Of a stretch of DNA of 10,844 nucleotides, positions 1 through 5,585 are shown in pieces. Source of the DNA: an uncultured Oscillospiraceae bacterium (GTDB lineage: Bacteria; Bacillota; Clostridia; Oscillospirales; Acutalibacteraceae); assembly GCA_900549055.1 (NCBI GenBank), contig URNB01000068.1:1-10844 (forward strand), written 5' to 3'. Within the stretch, counting starts at the first letter, position 1. Each line of letters opens with the position of its first letter. The translations under genes were made by a program, and so were the position numbers. Under the pieces are notes generated by a model. That model did not search any database. It was not told the origin of the DNA and saw only the letters and a list, made by a program, of their open reading frames with translations.

Positions 1-172
1 TCCTGATTATCTGCGGTTCAAATTCGGCTTTCCTGTCTCGCGGAACGGCTATTTCAACTTCGCCCGCGCTTGTTTTAACAGTCTTTATGCTATGTCCGTT
101 CCGCTGTTTGCGCCCTCTTTGTTTTTGTAGTCGTACCTGCTGTAGCTTGGTTTCTTCCTGTTCCAAAAGCAC
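1..172 (-). pseudogene. IS256-family (Mutator-type) transposase remnant, frameshifted, runs off left edge
   Basis: Read on the minus strand, about 55 codons match the conserved N-terminal third of IS256-family DDE transposases. There is a YSRYDYKNKEGANS stretch (about 147-103), then RNGHSIKTVKTSAGEVEI and VPRDRKAEFEPQII (about 105-2), closely resembling the family pattern of an RNG block followed by GEVEI and VPRDR and GEFEP. The two blocks are in different frames: one base appears to be missing around position 103-104. A second frame change near 147-150 is suggested by LLEQEETK lying in another frame just upstream. No start codon or earlier N-terminal part is recognisable beyond about 172. 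The catalytic region would lie to the left of the window. Family knowledge supports the call; inactivity is inferred from the frameshifts, which could in principle be sequencing errors. Confidence 0.75.
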
Positions 173-448
173 ATAAACCTTTGAAGTATAAAATTTAAAA
201 AGCAGGTTCAGACCTTTTTTGAGAGTGAAGAAGGCAAAAAGAAATATTAGGAACAGAAAGCTGTTCGAGTTGTATTAAAGGTCCGTAAGGCCGACAAATC
301 GGCTTAAAACATACATGGGCAAAAGCTCCCTGCTGCCTATGGTTTTTCGGTTATACCTGTCGACAATACATCTGTTGTAATTAACACTTTTCCGGATTTC
401 CTCCGCCCGCTGCCAATTGCATAAATATACAACAATTAAAAGAAAAAT
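173..448. other. intergenic stretch without a recognisable gene
   Basis: No convincing coding sequence is seen. On the plus strand there are two small perfect hairpins: GAACAG/CTGTTC (251-256 with 261-266) and GCCGA/TCGGC (290-294 with 299-303). The second is followed only by a short A/T-rich run, so neither is a clear terminator. A plus-strand frame at 185-250 ends in ESEEGKKKY and a TAG; it looks like the tail of a lost gene but cannot be assigned. Confidence 0.4.
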
Positions 449-477
449 TTGACAACGGGAATTTTATGTACCATAAT
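449..477 (+). promoter_or_regulatory. sigmaA-type promoter for the sigma factor / DUF4367 operon
   Basis: A perfect -35 TTGACA (449-454) and a -10 CATAAT (472-477) are separated by exactly 17 bp. Transcription would start near 484 and give a leader of about 190 nt before the sigma-factor start codon. Confidence 0.8.
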
Positions 478-507
478 ATACGGTATGGTATCCTGTAAAC
501 GAAAAGT

Positions 508-555
508 TTTTTCCGGTCTTGAGTATTTGCAACAGGAAACTCAGAACCGGAAAAA
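508..555 (+). promoter_or_regulatory. long hairpin in the leader of the sigma-factor mRNA
   Basis: TTTTTCCGGT (508-517) pairs with ACCGGAAAAA (546-555), and TGAGT (520-524) with ACTCA (539-543), around a 14-nt loop. That is 15 pairs with a two-base internal interruption. It is not terminator-shaped, because the outer 3' arm ends in A rather than U. It lies about 25 nt after the inferred transcription start and about 115 nt before the coding start. A role in mRNA stability or regulation is inference. Confidence 0.5.
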
Positions 556-672
556 TTATACAGGCGCCGTAAATAAAGTACTTGGGAAATAAAGGGATAA
601 AATTTATTGTATACTATTGCCCCGTTTGAATTGTTGTATATACGGCGGCAGGGATTTGTGAGGATTTTTTGT

Positions 673-1269
673 ATGCTGGCTTTATATTTAGCTTATCTTG
701 ATGATGAGAGTGATAAAAAATTATTTGAGAAGATATATCTTTCGCACAGAAAGCAAATGGTTATTTTGGCGATAACCATTTTAGGAAGCGAGGACGACGC
801 TCAAGACGCAGTCGGCGATGTGTTTTTGCGGATAGCCCAAAAGAATTGGGATACCGTTAAACAAATTAAAAACAATACAGATCTTCGTAATTATCTTCTC
901 AAAGCAACAAAAAATACTGCCCTGAACAAAATAAAAGCAACAAAAAAGGATAATGTATCTTTGGATACCGTAATAGAGTTTGATATAAGCGGTATTGATA
1001 ATCTTACGGATAACAGTTTTCTTGATACGGTATGCACCAAGTTTGATTATGAAAAAGTGCTTCACGCAATCGGCTCTTTGAGTGAAAAATACAGAGATGT
1101 TTTATACTGTCACTTTATTATGGAAATAACAGTACACGAAACCGCAAAAGCACTTAACCAATCCGTGTCGGCAACAAAGCAACAGTTGGTCCGCGGAAAG
1201 AAAATGCTTTTAGGCTTGCTTGATATGACGGGAGATGAGAAAGTTGTCAATGAGCAGAGAAGAATTTAA
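673..1269 (+). CDS. RNA polymerase sigma factor, sigma-70 family (ECF-like)
   Basis: Encodes a 198-residue alternative sigma factor that would direct RNA polymerase to a small regulon. Region 2 is at about residues 18-88, with the core-binding AQDAVGDVFLRI motif at 43-54. Region 4 is at about 128-183, with LSEKYRDVL followed by the helix-turn-helix ETAKALNQSVSATKQQLVRGKKML. The opening MLALYLAYLD is typical of a clostridial group of ECF-like factors. The ATG at 673 is chosen because GAGGA (660-664) lies 8 nt upstream; the longer in-frame TTG start at 607 has no ribosome site and adds 22 residues without similarity. The downstream DUF4367 membrane protein overlaps it by 20 nt, the usual sigma/anti-sigma arrangement. 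Its regulon and inducing signal cannot be read from the sequence. Confidence 0.88.
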   Translation: MLALYLAYLDDESDKKLFEKIYLSHRKQMVILAITILGSEDDAQDAVGDVFLRIAQKNWDTVKQIKNNTDLRNYLLKATKNTALNKIKATKKDNVSLDTVIEFDISGIDNLTDNSFLDTVCTKFDYEKVLHAIGSLSEKYRDVLYCHFIMEITVHETAKALNQSVSATKQQLVRGKKMLLGLLDMTGDEKVVNEQRRI

Positions 1270-1912
1270 AGCTGCTTTTCGTGAGGTTGTTTCTTCGGAA
1301 TTTGCTCAAATACCTACCGATGAAGACAGTATTGATTTTACATTTTCCGAAAAATTCATAAAACGAATGGATAAGCTGATTCGGGCGCAAAGGAAGAGCT
1401 ATTATAAATTTATCAATACGGCGGCTAAACGCGCAGCGGTTATTTTTGCGGCAATAATTACATTGTTTACTGCGTCTTTAAGCGTGAAGGCTATCCGTGA
1501 GCCGGTAGTGAAATTCATTAAACAGGTTTATGAAACATTTATTCATTACTCGTATACAGGTGATAAAACTGAAAAAATCGAAAGAGAATATACTATAACT
1601 AATTTGCCCTACGGCTTTAAACAAACTAATAAAATCGAAAATGATGTATCCATAACAACTGAATTTAAAGATGACTTGGGAAATGTTATAGAATTTACGC
1701 AAATGATAACAGGTCATTCTGACGGTTATTTTGTAGATAATGAAAATGGTATAGTTTTTACAGAAAATGTTGACGGCTATGAAATAGAATTTTTTGAAGC
1801 ATATGATATGAAACAGGCTATTTGGATGAAAGATAGGTATGCACTTAGTATTACCTGCCATGGAAATGTTAGTTTTGAAGTTATTAAGGAAATTATAAGG
1901 GATATAGAATAA
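1250..1912 (+). CDS. DUF4367-domain membrane protein, probable anti-sigma factor or regulator of the upstream sigma factor
   Basis: A 220-residue protein with a cytoplasmic N-terminal part (residues 1-58, starting MSREEFKAAF), one membrane segment at about 61-79 (KRAAVIFAAIITLFTASLSV) and an extracytoplasmic domain. The conserved KAIREPVVKF sequence follows the membrane segment. The C-terminal region (about 114-219) fits DUF4367: YTITNLPYGF, a DDLGNVIEFTQ strand and a final IWMKDRYALSITC block. The ATG at 1250 is preferred. The alternative ATG at 1235 abuts GGAG with no spacing, whereas 1250 gives the family-like start and translational coupling through a 20-nt overlap with the sigma gene. 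By analogy with sigma/membrane-partner pairs it probably holds the sigma factor inactive until an envelope signal arrives. That role is inferred from context, since DUF4367 itself has no defined biochemical activity. Confidence 0.8.
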   Translation: MSREEFKAAFREVVSSEFAQIPTDEDSIDFTFSEKFIKRMDKLIRAQRKSYYKFINTAAKRAAVIFAAIITLFTASLSVKAIREPVVKFIKQVYETFIHYSYTGDKTEKIEREYTITNLPYGFKQTNKIENDVSITTEFKDDLGNVIEFTQMITGHSDGYFVDNENGIVFTENVDGYEIEFFEAYDMKQAIWMKDRYALSITCHGNVSFEVIKEIIRDIE

Positions 1913-1915
1913 ACG

Positions 1916-1948
1916 ACACGGTGCCATATAAAAGGCACCGTGTTTCAT
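1916..1948 (+). terminator. rho-independent terminator after the sigma/DUF4367 operon
   Basis: ACACGGTGCC (1916-1925) pairs perfectly with GGCACCGTGT (1934-1943) around an 8-nt loop, followed by a T-rich tract. It lies 4 nt after the DUF4367 stop. The minus-strand gene ending at 1957 converges on it, so it may serve both directions, although the minus-side T tract is weaker. Confidence 0.9.
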
Positions 1949-1956
1949 TTTAATAT

Positions 1957-2406
1957 TTAATAAGAATCTGTTGCTTGGCAAGTGATTTCGTCAGCACTAC
2001 CGCCTGAACCATAAATATTATAAATTACGGTTACACGATACGTCCCAGAAGAAGACAACTGATGAGTTCTGGAACCTGTATATCTGTAATCATTAACGGT
2101 ATCCTTCCATTTATTGTTGGTTATTCCGATATCGACTCTTTCCCAAAACAGACCCAATATCTTTTTCTCAATATAAGTCGTAATAACAGCTTTGGTTGTG
2201 ACCGAAGAGTAACCGGAATATTTGTATCCGATTGTGAGCTTGCCGCTGCTGTTTATATTTATAGTCGCCGTAGCAGAAACAACATTATTATAAAACGGGG
2301 CAACTGTTCCGGAAAACGCTTTTGCGGCAGATACCGGCGTTAAAGATATTATCGATAAGCTTACAATAAGGACGCAGGCTAAAAATCTTTTAATTTCTTT
2401 ATTCAT
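1957..2406 (-). CDS. small secreted protein of unknown function
   Basis: Encodes 149 residues. The N-terminus is a clear Sec signal peptide: basic MNKEIKR, a hydrophobic core at 8-22 and a likely signal peptidase I site after TPVSA or VSAA (about residue 27-28). The mature part of about 120 residues is rich in Ser, Thr, Tyr and beta-strand-like alternation (SATATININSSGKLTIGYKY, GTYRVTVIYNIYGSGG). It has one cysteine (C143) and no catalytic motif. It resembles small single-domain secreted proteins common in gut Firmicutes, with a YNN motif followed by alternating strands, but I cannot name a family with confidence. AAAGGAT (2414-2420) sits 7 nt before the ATG. It is divergent from a secreted C39-like peptidase, which suggests but does not prove a shared extracellular role. 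Confidence 0.75.
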   Translation of the reverse strand: MNKEIKRFLACVLIVSLSIISLTPVSAAKAFSGTVAPFYNNVVSATATININSSGKLTIGYKYSGYSSVTTKAVITTYIEKKILGLFWERVDIGITNNKWKDTVNDYRYTGSRTHQLSSSGTYRVTVIYNIYGSGGSADEITCQATDSY

Positions 2407-2797
2407 TATTTCTATCCTTTCAAATTGTTATTTTAACTGCAGTTTTTTAATTACATAATGTCCGGCGGTTTCCTTTTGATTATTTTAAACAGGCCTTTCG
2501 GCGGAGTGGAAAAACCTTTTTATACTGCCGAATCGGGGGAAACCTGTTTTACCGAAACACATATAAGACCTTCCGTGTTATTTTTTCCCCCTTTCAAAAA
2601 ACAATAAAATTATTTCTCCCCTGACATTACAACAATCCAAAAAAACAGGTTACAAATTTTTCAAAATGTTATTTTTAAAAAATTTGTAACCTAAATAATC
2701 TCTTCGTTTGTTGTGTTTTTAAGAGGATATTTGCGCCTTTAAAGGAGGGTTGAAATATTGCCGCAATATATTTTTTTAAAAATAATAAGGAGAAAAA
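2407..2797. promoter_or_regulatory. structured divergent intergenic region with two large hairpins
   Basis: About 390 bp without a gene. Hairpin A (2487-2549) has nested arms AAACAGG/CCTGTTT (2487-2493 with 2543-2549), TTCGGC/GCCGAA (2497-2502 with 2527-2532) and AGT/ACT (2505-2507 with 2524-2526). Hairpin B (2647-2692) has perfect 15-nt arms AGGTTACAAATTTTT (2647-2661) and its complement (2678-2692). A second inner pair, AAAAT/ATTTT (2663-2667 with 2671-2675), makes it almost wholly palindromic. A third small palindrome, ATATTGC/GCAATAT (2755-2769), is followed by seven T. I found no convincing -35/-10 pair for either flanking gene. Roles as operator or attenuator are inference. Confidence 0.5.
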
Positions 2798-3595
2798 ATG
2801 AAGGTAAAACGATTACTCAATAAATCTTTAATTTTTGCATTGTGCTTAGTTATTATACTCGGAAACATTCTAATTAAACATGGATTTACCGGAGTTTCAG
2901 ATACTGATTCTGCTTATGCCGGAAAATCAGACGGCAGTGCCATTGAAATAAGAGTATTTGAAGAAAACGGGTTTACAACAAAGGTTACAAATACCGGTGA
3001 AAAGAAAATTATCAATGTGCCGTTTATTTACCAATCAGACAATTATAAAACAGCCTGTGAAAGCCTCAGTGCGGTAATGGCGCTGCAATATTATAATCAA
3101 AACATAAGCCCCGAAACTTTTATCAATAATTATTTGGATAAAGGCTCTTACGAAAGCTTTGACCCGAATGTTTGTTTCGGCGGAGATCCTTGCGGAAGCG
3201 GTATGGGCTGCTATGCTCCGGTAATAACAAAGGCCGTTAATAAGTATGTTAACAAAACAGGTGCGAAATTATCGGCGACAACGGTAAAGGGGCAGACGCT
3301 TGAATATTTGTGCTCACAGTATATCGATAAAAATATACCTGTTATTTTGTGGGCAACAACAGATATGCAGACGCCGTTCAACGGGCGCAAAATTCCTTAC
3401 GGTAACAGCTATATACAGTGGATAGCTCCGGAGCATTGCTTGGTGCTTGTCGGATATGACGATAAAAATTACATATTTAACGATTCGCAAAGACAAGCGA
3501 TAATATATTATGGTAAAGATATTGTTACAAGAGCATATTTAGGACTCGGTTCACAGGCGGTTGTGATTACACCCACAAACAGATCAAATCCATGA
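2798..3595 (+). CDS. secreted C39-like (papain-fold) cysteine peptidase
   Basis: Encodes 265 residues. A basic N-terminus and hydrophobic segment (about 9-27) form a signal peptide or anchor, with a possible cleavage site after SAYA (residue 41). The catalytic domain (about 70-258) matches the Peptidase_C39_2 pattern. INVPFIYQ carries the oxyanion Gln79 and is followed by the nucleophile Cys87 in YKTACESLS; the FGGDP...GMGCYAPVI block is at 127-143; the catalytic His213 lies in PEHCLVLVGYDD; and Asp229 in FNDSQ is the likely third residue. It should act outside the membrane as a cysteine protease or amidase on an unknown substrate. There is no ABC transporter, so a bacteriocin-leader protease role is not supported. 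AAGGAG (2787-2792) precedes the ATG by 5 nt. Oddly, the frame stays open for 89 codons after the TGA and begins with a Ser/Pro-rich linker. Confidence 0.85.
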   Translation: MKVKRLLNKSLIFALCLVIILGNILIKHGFTGVSDTDSAYAGKSDGSAIEIRVFEENGFTTKVTNTGEKKIINVPFIYQSDNYKTACESLSAVMALQYYNQNISPETFINNYLDKGSYESFDPNVCFGGDPCGSGMGCYAPVITKAVNKYVNKTGAKLSATTVKGQTLEYLCSQYIDKNIPVILWATTDMQTPFNGRKIPYGNSYIQWIAPEHCLVLVGYDDKNYIFNDSQRQAIIYYGKDIVTRAYLGLGSQAVVITPTNRSNP

Positions 3596-3904
3596 AGCTT
3601 TAATGCAAACATTCCGTCAACAAAGCCGAGTGCCTCGCCTTCGGAAAAGAAGCCCGATAACACTGTTGATAAAAGCCACGCTTGCGTGGATGAGTCCGGT
3701 TTAATATCAGCTCAACATCTTAGCCGCATAAAAACAGCGCAGCAGTCGTCAAAACTACTACGCTGCAAAAAGTCTGACTTTTTGGAGTCACATCGGTTTA
3801 CGGTCTTTTTTATTCCTATAAGCACCTTGCGAGAAAGCCTATCCTCCCAAATCGGCTTTCTCTAAGTGCATGCGGGCTGCAAATAAACAGCATTCACCGC
3901 CGAA
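3596..3904. other. gene-free stretch: in-frame open extension of the peptidase plus tandem hairpins
   Basis: Directly after the peptidase TGA the same frame is open from 3596 to a TAA at 3863-3865. Its first residues (IPSTKPSASPSEKKPD) look like a Ser/Pro-rich linker; the rest (from about 3656) is unlike a protein domain and runs through hairpins, so it is probably non-coding. Structures are a minus-strand terminator (listed separately), a palindrome AAAAAGTC/GACTTTTT (3767-3774 with 3776-3783), and a long imperfect hairpin 3822-3869. The last has GAGAAAGCC (3831-3839) paired with GGCTTTCTC (3854-3862) and outer arms GCAC/GTGC. Confidence 0.55.
3729..3766 (-). terminator. rho-independent terminator for the DUF6514-like gene
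   Basis: In minus-strand RNA CAGCGUAGUAGU (3765-3754) pairs with ACUGCUGCGCUG (3746-3735): 12 continuous pairs, two of them G-U wobbles, with a 7-nt loop followed by five U. In plus-strand RNA the two wobbles would be A-C mismatches, so the structure is built for minus-strand transcription. Confidence 0.8.
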
Positions 3905-4156
3905 TCAGATAAATGGCGCACTGCAGCAGCCGAGCTTATCAACGGCATCGGCTGCTGCGTTTTCAAGCTCTTCGGGCGGTATCGCCCCGTCAGAGCAAAA
4001 ACGCACAAATGCTTCCGCGTCGTTCCTGTTACAGAATACATCCTTAAGCGTTTTCACGGCAGCGCCTTCGCTTATAACATCAACACCGTATACGGTTATC
4101 CGTTCTCCCTCCTCCGTACAGATTTCGTCGCTTCGTACTCTAAAATCATACTTCAT
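3905..4156 (-). CDS. DUF6514-like small protein
   Basis: Encodes 83 residues, starting MKYDFRVRSDEI, with no signal peptide or membrane segment. The layout resembles the clostridial DUF6514 family: an N-terminal beta-rich part with VYGVDVISEG, then LKDVFCNRNDAEAFVRFCSDGAIPPEEL, where an aromatic/acidic helix follows the strands, and a short C-terminal helix. Function is unknown. GGGAGG (4166-4171) lies 9 nt upstream and a good promoter precedes it. A dedicated terminator follows, so it is a self-contained single-gene unit. The family assignment is from memory of the pattern and has not been verified by search. It ends with TGA. Confidence 0.7.
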   Translation of the reverse strand: MKYDFRVRSDEICTEEGERITVYGVDVISEGAAVKTLKDVFCNRNDAEAFVRFCSDGAIPPEELENAAADAVDKLGCCSAPFI

Positions 4157-4183
4157 TTTATGTTTCCTCCCAAGTTTTTCATT

Positions 4184-4212
4184 ATTATAACATAAAATGA
4201 CATATTATTCAA
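4184..4212 (-). promoter_or_regulatory. sigmaA-type promoter for the DUF6514-like gene
   Basis: On the minus strand, -35 TTGAAT (4212-4207) and -10 TATAAT (4189-4184) are separated by 17 bp. The -10 is 28 bp upstream of the start codon. Confidence 0.75.
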
Positions 4213-4267
4213 GAGTTTTCTTATTTTTTTATATATTTAACATTTGAATGCCAATTTTAAGCAAAAT

Positions 4268-4534
4268 TTAAGCATTGAATATTAACGGCAGCATCACAAA
4301 CAGACCTACCGCGGGAATTCCGAAACCTGCCGAGAAGCCTGCCGTCCACCGATTTATCGGTATATGCACCCCGGTAAAACGGGTTGTGAGGTTTATAAGA
4401 ATCAGCACCGAAATCCCCAGAAGCGCATTCAGCAAAAGTGTTCTTAAGGGCTTTCCGCTTTTAAACGCAAAAATAAGCAGCACCAAGCCGCACAGCACCG
4501 CCAGGGCTATTCCGCCGTATTTAAAAAATTCCAT
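4268..4534 (-). CDS. bofA: BofA-family protein (pro-sigmaK processing inhibitor)
   Basis: Encodes 88 residues that are nearly all membrane-embedded. Hydrophobic segments are at about 7-23 and 32-49, with a C-terminal re-entrant or third hydrophobic part at about 66-86. The family signature NRWTAGFSAGFGIPAVGLF (61-79) matches the conserved BofA pattern of an Asn/Thr pair, then a Gly-rich GIPxVxL stretch. In Bacillus, BofA restrains the SpoIVFB intramembrane protease that activates sigmaK in the mother cell. The ATG at 4534 is chosen over upstream in-frame starts because GGGGGG (4547-4542) lies 7 nt before it and the extra residues fall inside the XRE gene region. It sits 49 nt downstream of that XRE gene. 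No terminator is visible after it. A hairpin buries its ribosome site in read-through RNA (separate entry). Confidence 0.85.
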   Translation of the reverse strand: MEFFKYGGIALAVLCGLVLLIFAFKSGKPLRTLLLNALLGISVLILINLTTRFTGVHIPINRWTAGFSAGFGIPAVGLFVMLPLIFNA

Positions 4535-4536
4535 TT

Positions 4537-4574
4537 CGCCGCCCCCCTTTTTTAATGATATGTACGGGGCGGCG
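4537..4574 (-). promoter_or_regulatory. hairpin sequestering the bofA ribosome-binding site
   Basis: In minus-strand RNA CGCCGCCCC (4574-4566) pairs perfectly with GGGGCGGCG (4545-4537): nine G-C pairs with a 20-nt loop. The 3' arm contains four of the six G of the bofA Shine-Dalgarno (4547-4542). The 5' arm begins 9 nt after the XRE stop codon, so it is present only in transcripts reading through from upstream. Confidence 0.65.
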
Positions 4575-4582
4575 GAATAATT
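4555..4582 (-). promoter_or_regulatory. possible sigmaE-like promoter for bofA
   Basis: On the minus strand, AATTATT (4582-4576) and CATATCAT (4562-4555) are 13 bp apart. They resemble the sporulation sigmaE consensus (ATATT-type -35, CATAYANT -10) with mismatches. Start of transcription would fall near 4548, inside the hairpin loop and just before the Shine-Dalgarno. The match is imperfect and the call is speculative; bofA is known to be sigmaE-dependent in Bacillus. Confidence 0.3.
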
Positions 4583-4583
4583 C

Positions 4584-4802
4584 TTACTTATTAAGCTTCG
4601 GATTATCGGTACGACCCAACAGAAAATCGACAGATACATTGTGAAAGTCAGCTATTTTAATTAAAGTTGCCGTGGGAATATCAATATCCCCGCGTTCATA
4701 GTTGCTGTAAACCCGTTGGCTGCAGGAGAGCACCTTACCCATATCGGTTTGGGTAAGATCCCTATCCTCCCTTAAATCGCGTATCCGTTTATAGTACGGC
4801 AT
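4584..4802 (-). CDS. XRE-family helix-turn-helix transcriptional regulator
   Basis: Encodes 72 residues, essentially a single Cro/C1-type HTH domain (about 6-64). IRDLREDRDLTQTDMGKVL is followed by the recognition helix CSQRVYSNYERGDIDIP and the typical ending TLIKIADFHNVSVDFLLGRTD. There is no sensor or peptidase domain, so it probably acts as a simple dimeric repressor. GGAGGG (4817-4812) lies 9 nt before the ATG. It is divergent from the zinc-ribbon/DUF4352 gene; a near-perfect dyad in the 108 bp between them (4837-4873) overlaps that gene's promoter and is the obvious binding site, implying control of the neighbour and probably of itself. I see no strong minus-strand promoter. bofA follows 49 nt downstream. 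Confidence 0.85.
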   Translation of the reverse strand: MPYYKRIRDLREDRDLTQTDMGKVLSCSQRVYSNYERGDIDIPTATLIKIADFHNVSVDFLLGRTDNPKLNK

Positions 4803-4836
4803 AAAATATCACCCTCCGGAAATATTTTATGTAGAA

Positions 4837-4873
4837 AATTTCTCGCTATTGACTTTTAGCGAGAAATTCGCTA
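4837..4873. promoter_or_regulatory. three-half-site operator, probable XRE binding site
   Basis: AATTTCTCGCTA (4837-4848) and TAGCGAGAAATT (4857-4868) form a perfect 12-bp inverted repeat with an 8-bp centre. The second arm also forms a separate dyad, TAGCGA/TCGCTA (4857-4862 with 4868-4873), sharing the TAGCGA half-site. The -35 (4849-4854) lies in the first centre and the third half-site overlaps the -10. Binding would block RNA polymerase. Assignment to the adjacent XRE protein is inference from position. Confidence 0.7.
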
Positions 4874-4877
4874 TAAT
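4849..4877 (+). promoter_or_regulatory. sigmaA promoter for the zinc-ribbon/DUF4352 gene
   Basis: TTGACT (4849-4854), a 17-bp spacer and a perfect TATAAT (4872-4877). Because transcription starts near 4884, an upstream in-frame ATG at 4878 cannot be the translation start, which fixes the start at 4911. Confidence 0.88.
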
Positions 4878-4910
4878 ATGAGCATAGAATTTATTTTTGG
4901 GGGAATTTTC

Positions 4911-5522
4911 ATGTCAAAACCGATAATTTGCAAAAAATGCGGAACTGTTTATACCTCGGCACAAACTGTCTGTCCCAATTGCATGACCCGCAGACCGCAC
5001 ACTGCTGAACAAATAGCACTGGGTGTAGCATTATTTTTTATCTTTGTTGGAATTATTTCAACTATGGTCGGCTTGCTTGATGATGATAGCGAAAGCGGCA
5101 CTTTACAGACAGGAAATGCTTCCAGAATAGCTGCAGAGGAAGAAACCAAATATATAAACATCGGTGAAACCTTGGTTGCCGACGGTCTTGAAATAACTCT
5201 TGATGAAGCAAGTGACTGGAGCGGTAACAAATTCACAAAACCAAAAGACGGATATAAATTCATTCGTGCATATTTTATCATCAAAAATAACAATACTGCC
5301 GATAAATACATTAATCCTTACGATTTTACCTGCTATGCCGACAATGCCAAAATGGAGGATAACATTTGGCCGGATGATCGAATCGACAGCGGATATATTT
5401 CAAACGGACGGAATGTACAGGGATACCTTTATTTCGAAGTTCCGAAAAACGCTCAAAAAATCGAAATAGAATACGAAACTGATTGGTGGACTGATAAAAA
5501 AGCCCATTTCAAAATAAAATAA
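4911..5522 (+). CDS. zinc-ribbon membrane protein with DUF4352 domain
   Basis: Encodes 203 residues. An N-terminal zinc ribbon has Cys7-x2-Cys10 and Cys21-x2-Cys24. One membrane segment follows (about 35-56, IALGVALFFIFVGIISTMVGLL), then an acidic/Ser linker. The extracytoplasmic DUF4352-type beta-sandwich spans about 78-203: YINIGETLVADGLEITLDEA, YKFIRAYFIIKNN, a YINPYDFTCYADNA strand and a closing VQGYLYFEVPKNAQKIEIEY. The ribbon probably sits in the cytoplasm with the domain outside. Function of the family is unknown; DUF4352 proteins are common surface or lipoprotein components. The start at 4911 follows from the promoter position and GGGGG (4899-4903) 7 nt upstream. The gene is preceded by a well-defined operator, so expression is probably switched by the divergent XRE regulator. 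No clear terminator follows. Confidence 0.82.
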   Translation: MSKPIICKKCGTVYTSAQTVCPNCMTRRPHTAEQIALGVALFFIFVGIISTMVGLLDDDSESGTLQTGNASRIAAEEETKYINIGETLVADGLEITLDEASDWSGNKFTKPKDGYKFIRAYFIIKNNNTADKYINPYDFTCYADNAKMEDNIWPDDRIDSGYISNGRNVQGYLYFEVPKNAQKIEIEYETDWWTDKKAHFKIK

Positions 5523-5585
5523 ATCCGGTTTTAAAATTAACTCATTCCGTTAAATCACATACCTGTATCGGCGATTAATAAGTGC

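Noticed and set aside
607..672. Longer sigma-factor start at the TTG at 607
   Set aside because: No ribosome site, no family similarity in the added residues, and GAGGA is well placed before the ATG at 673.
1478..1981. Minus-strand open frame opposite the DUF4367 gene
   Set aside because: It is a shadow of the DUF4367 coding sequence, crosses the terminator and has no family-like motifs.
2798..3595. Bacteriocin-leader processing peptidase (ABC transporter C39)
   Set aside because: No transporter or double-glycine peptide gene nearby, and the protein is a stand-alone exported enzyme.
3678..3702. Hammerhead-ribozyme-like GGATGAGTCC next to a CCACG/CGTGG hairpin
   Set aside because: The required CUGAUGA and GAAA core segments are not both present.
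3870..4190. Plus-strand open frame of 106 codons opposite the DUF6514-like gene
   Set aside because: Low-complexity Ser-rich translation, no good ribosome site, and the opposite strand has promoter, ribosome site and terminator.
4878..4910. Upstream ATG at 4878 for the zinc-ribbon protein
   Set aside because: It directly follows the -10 box, so it would not be in the transcript.
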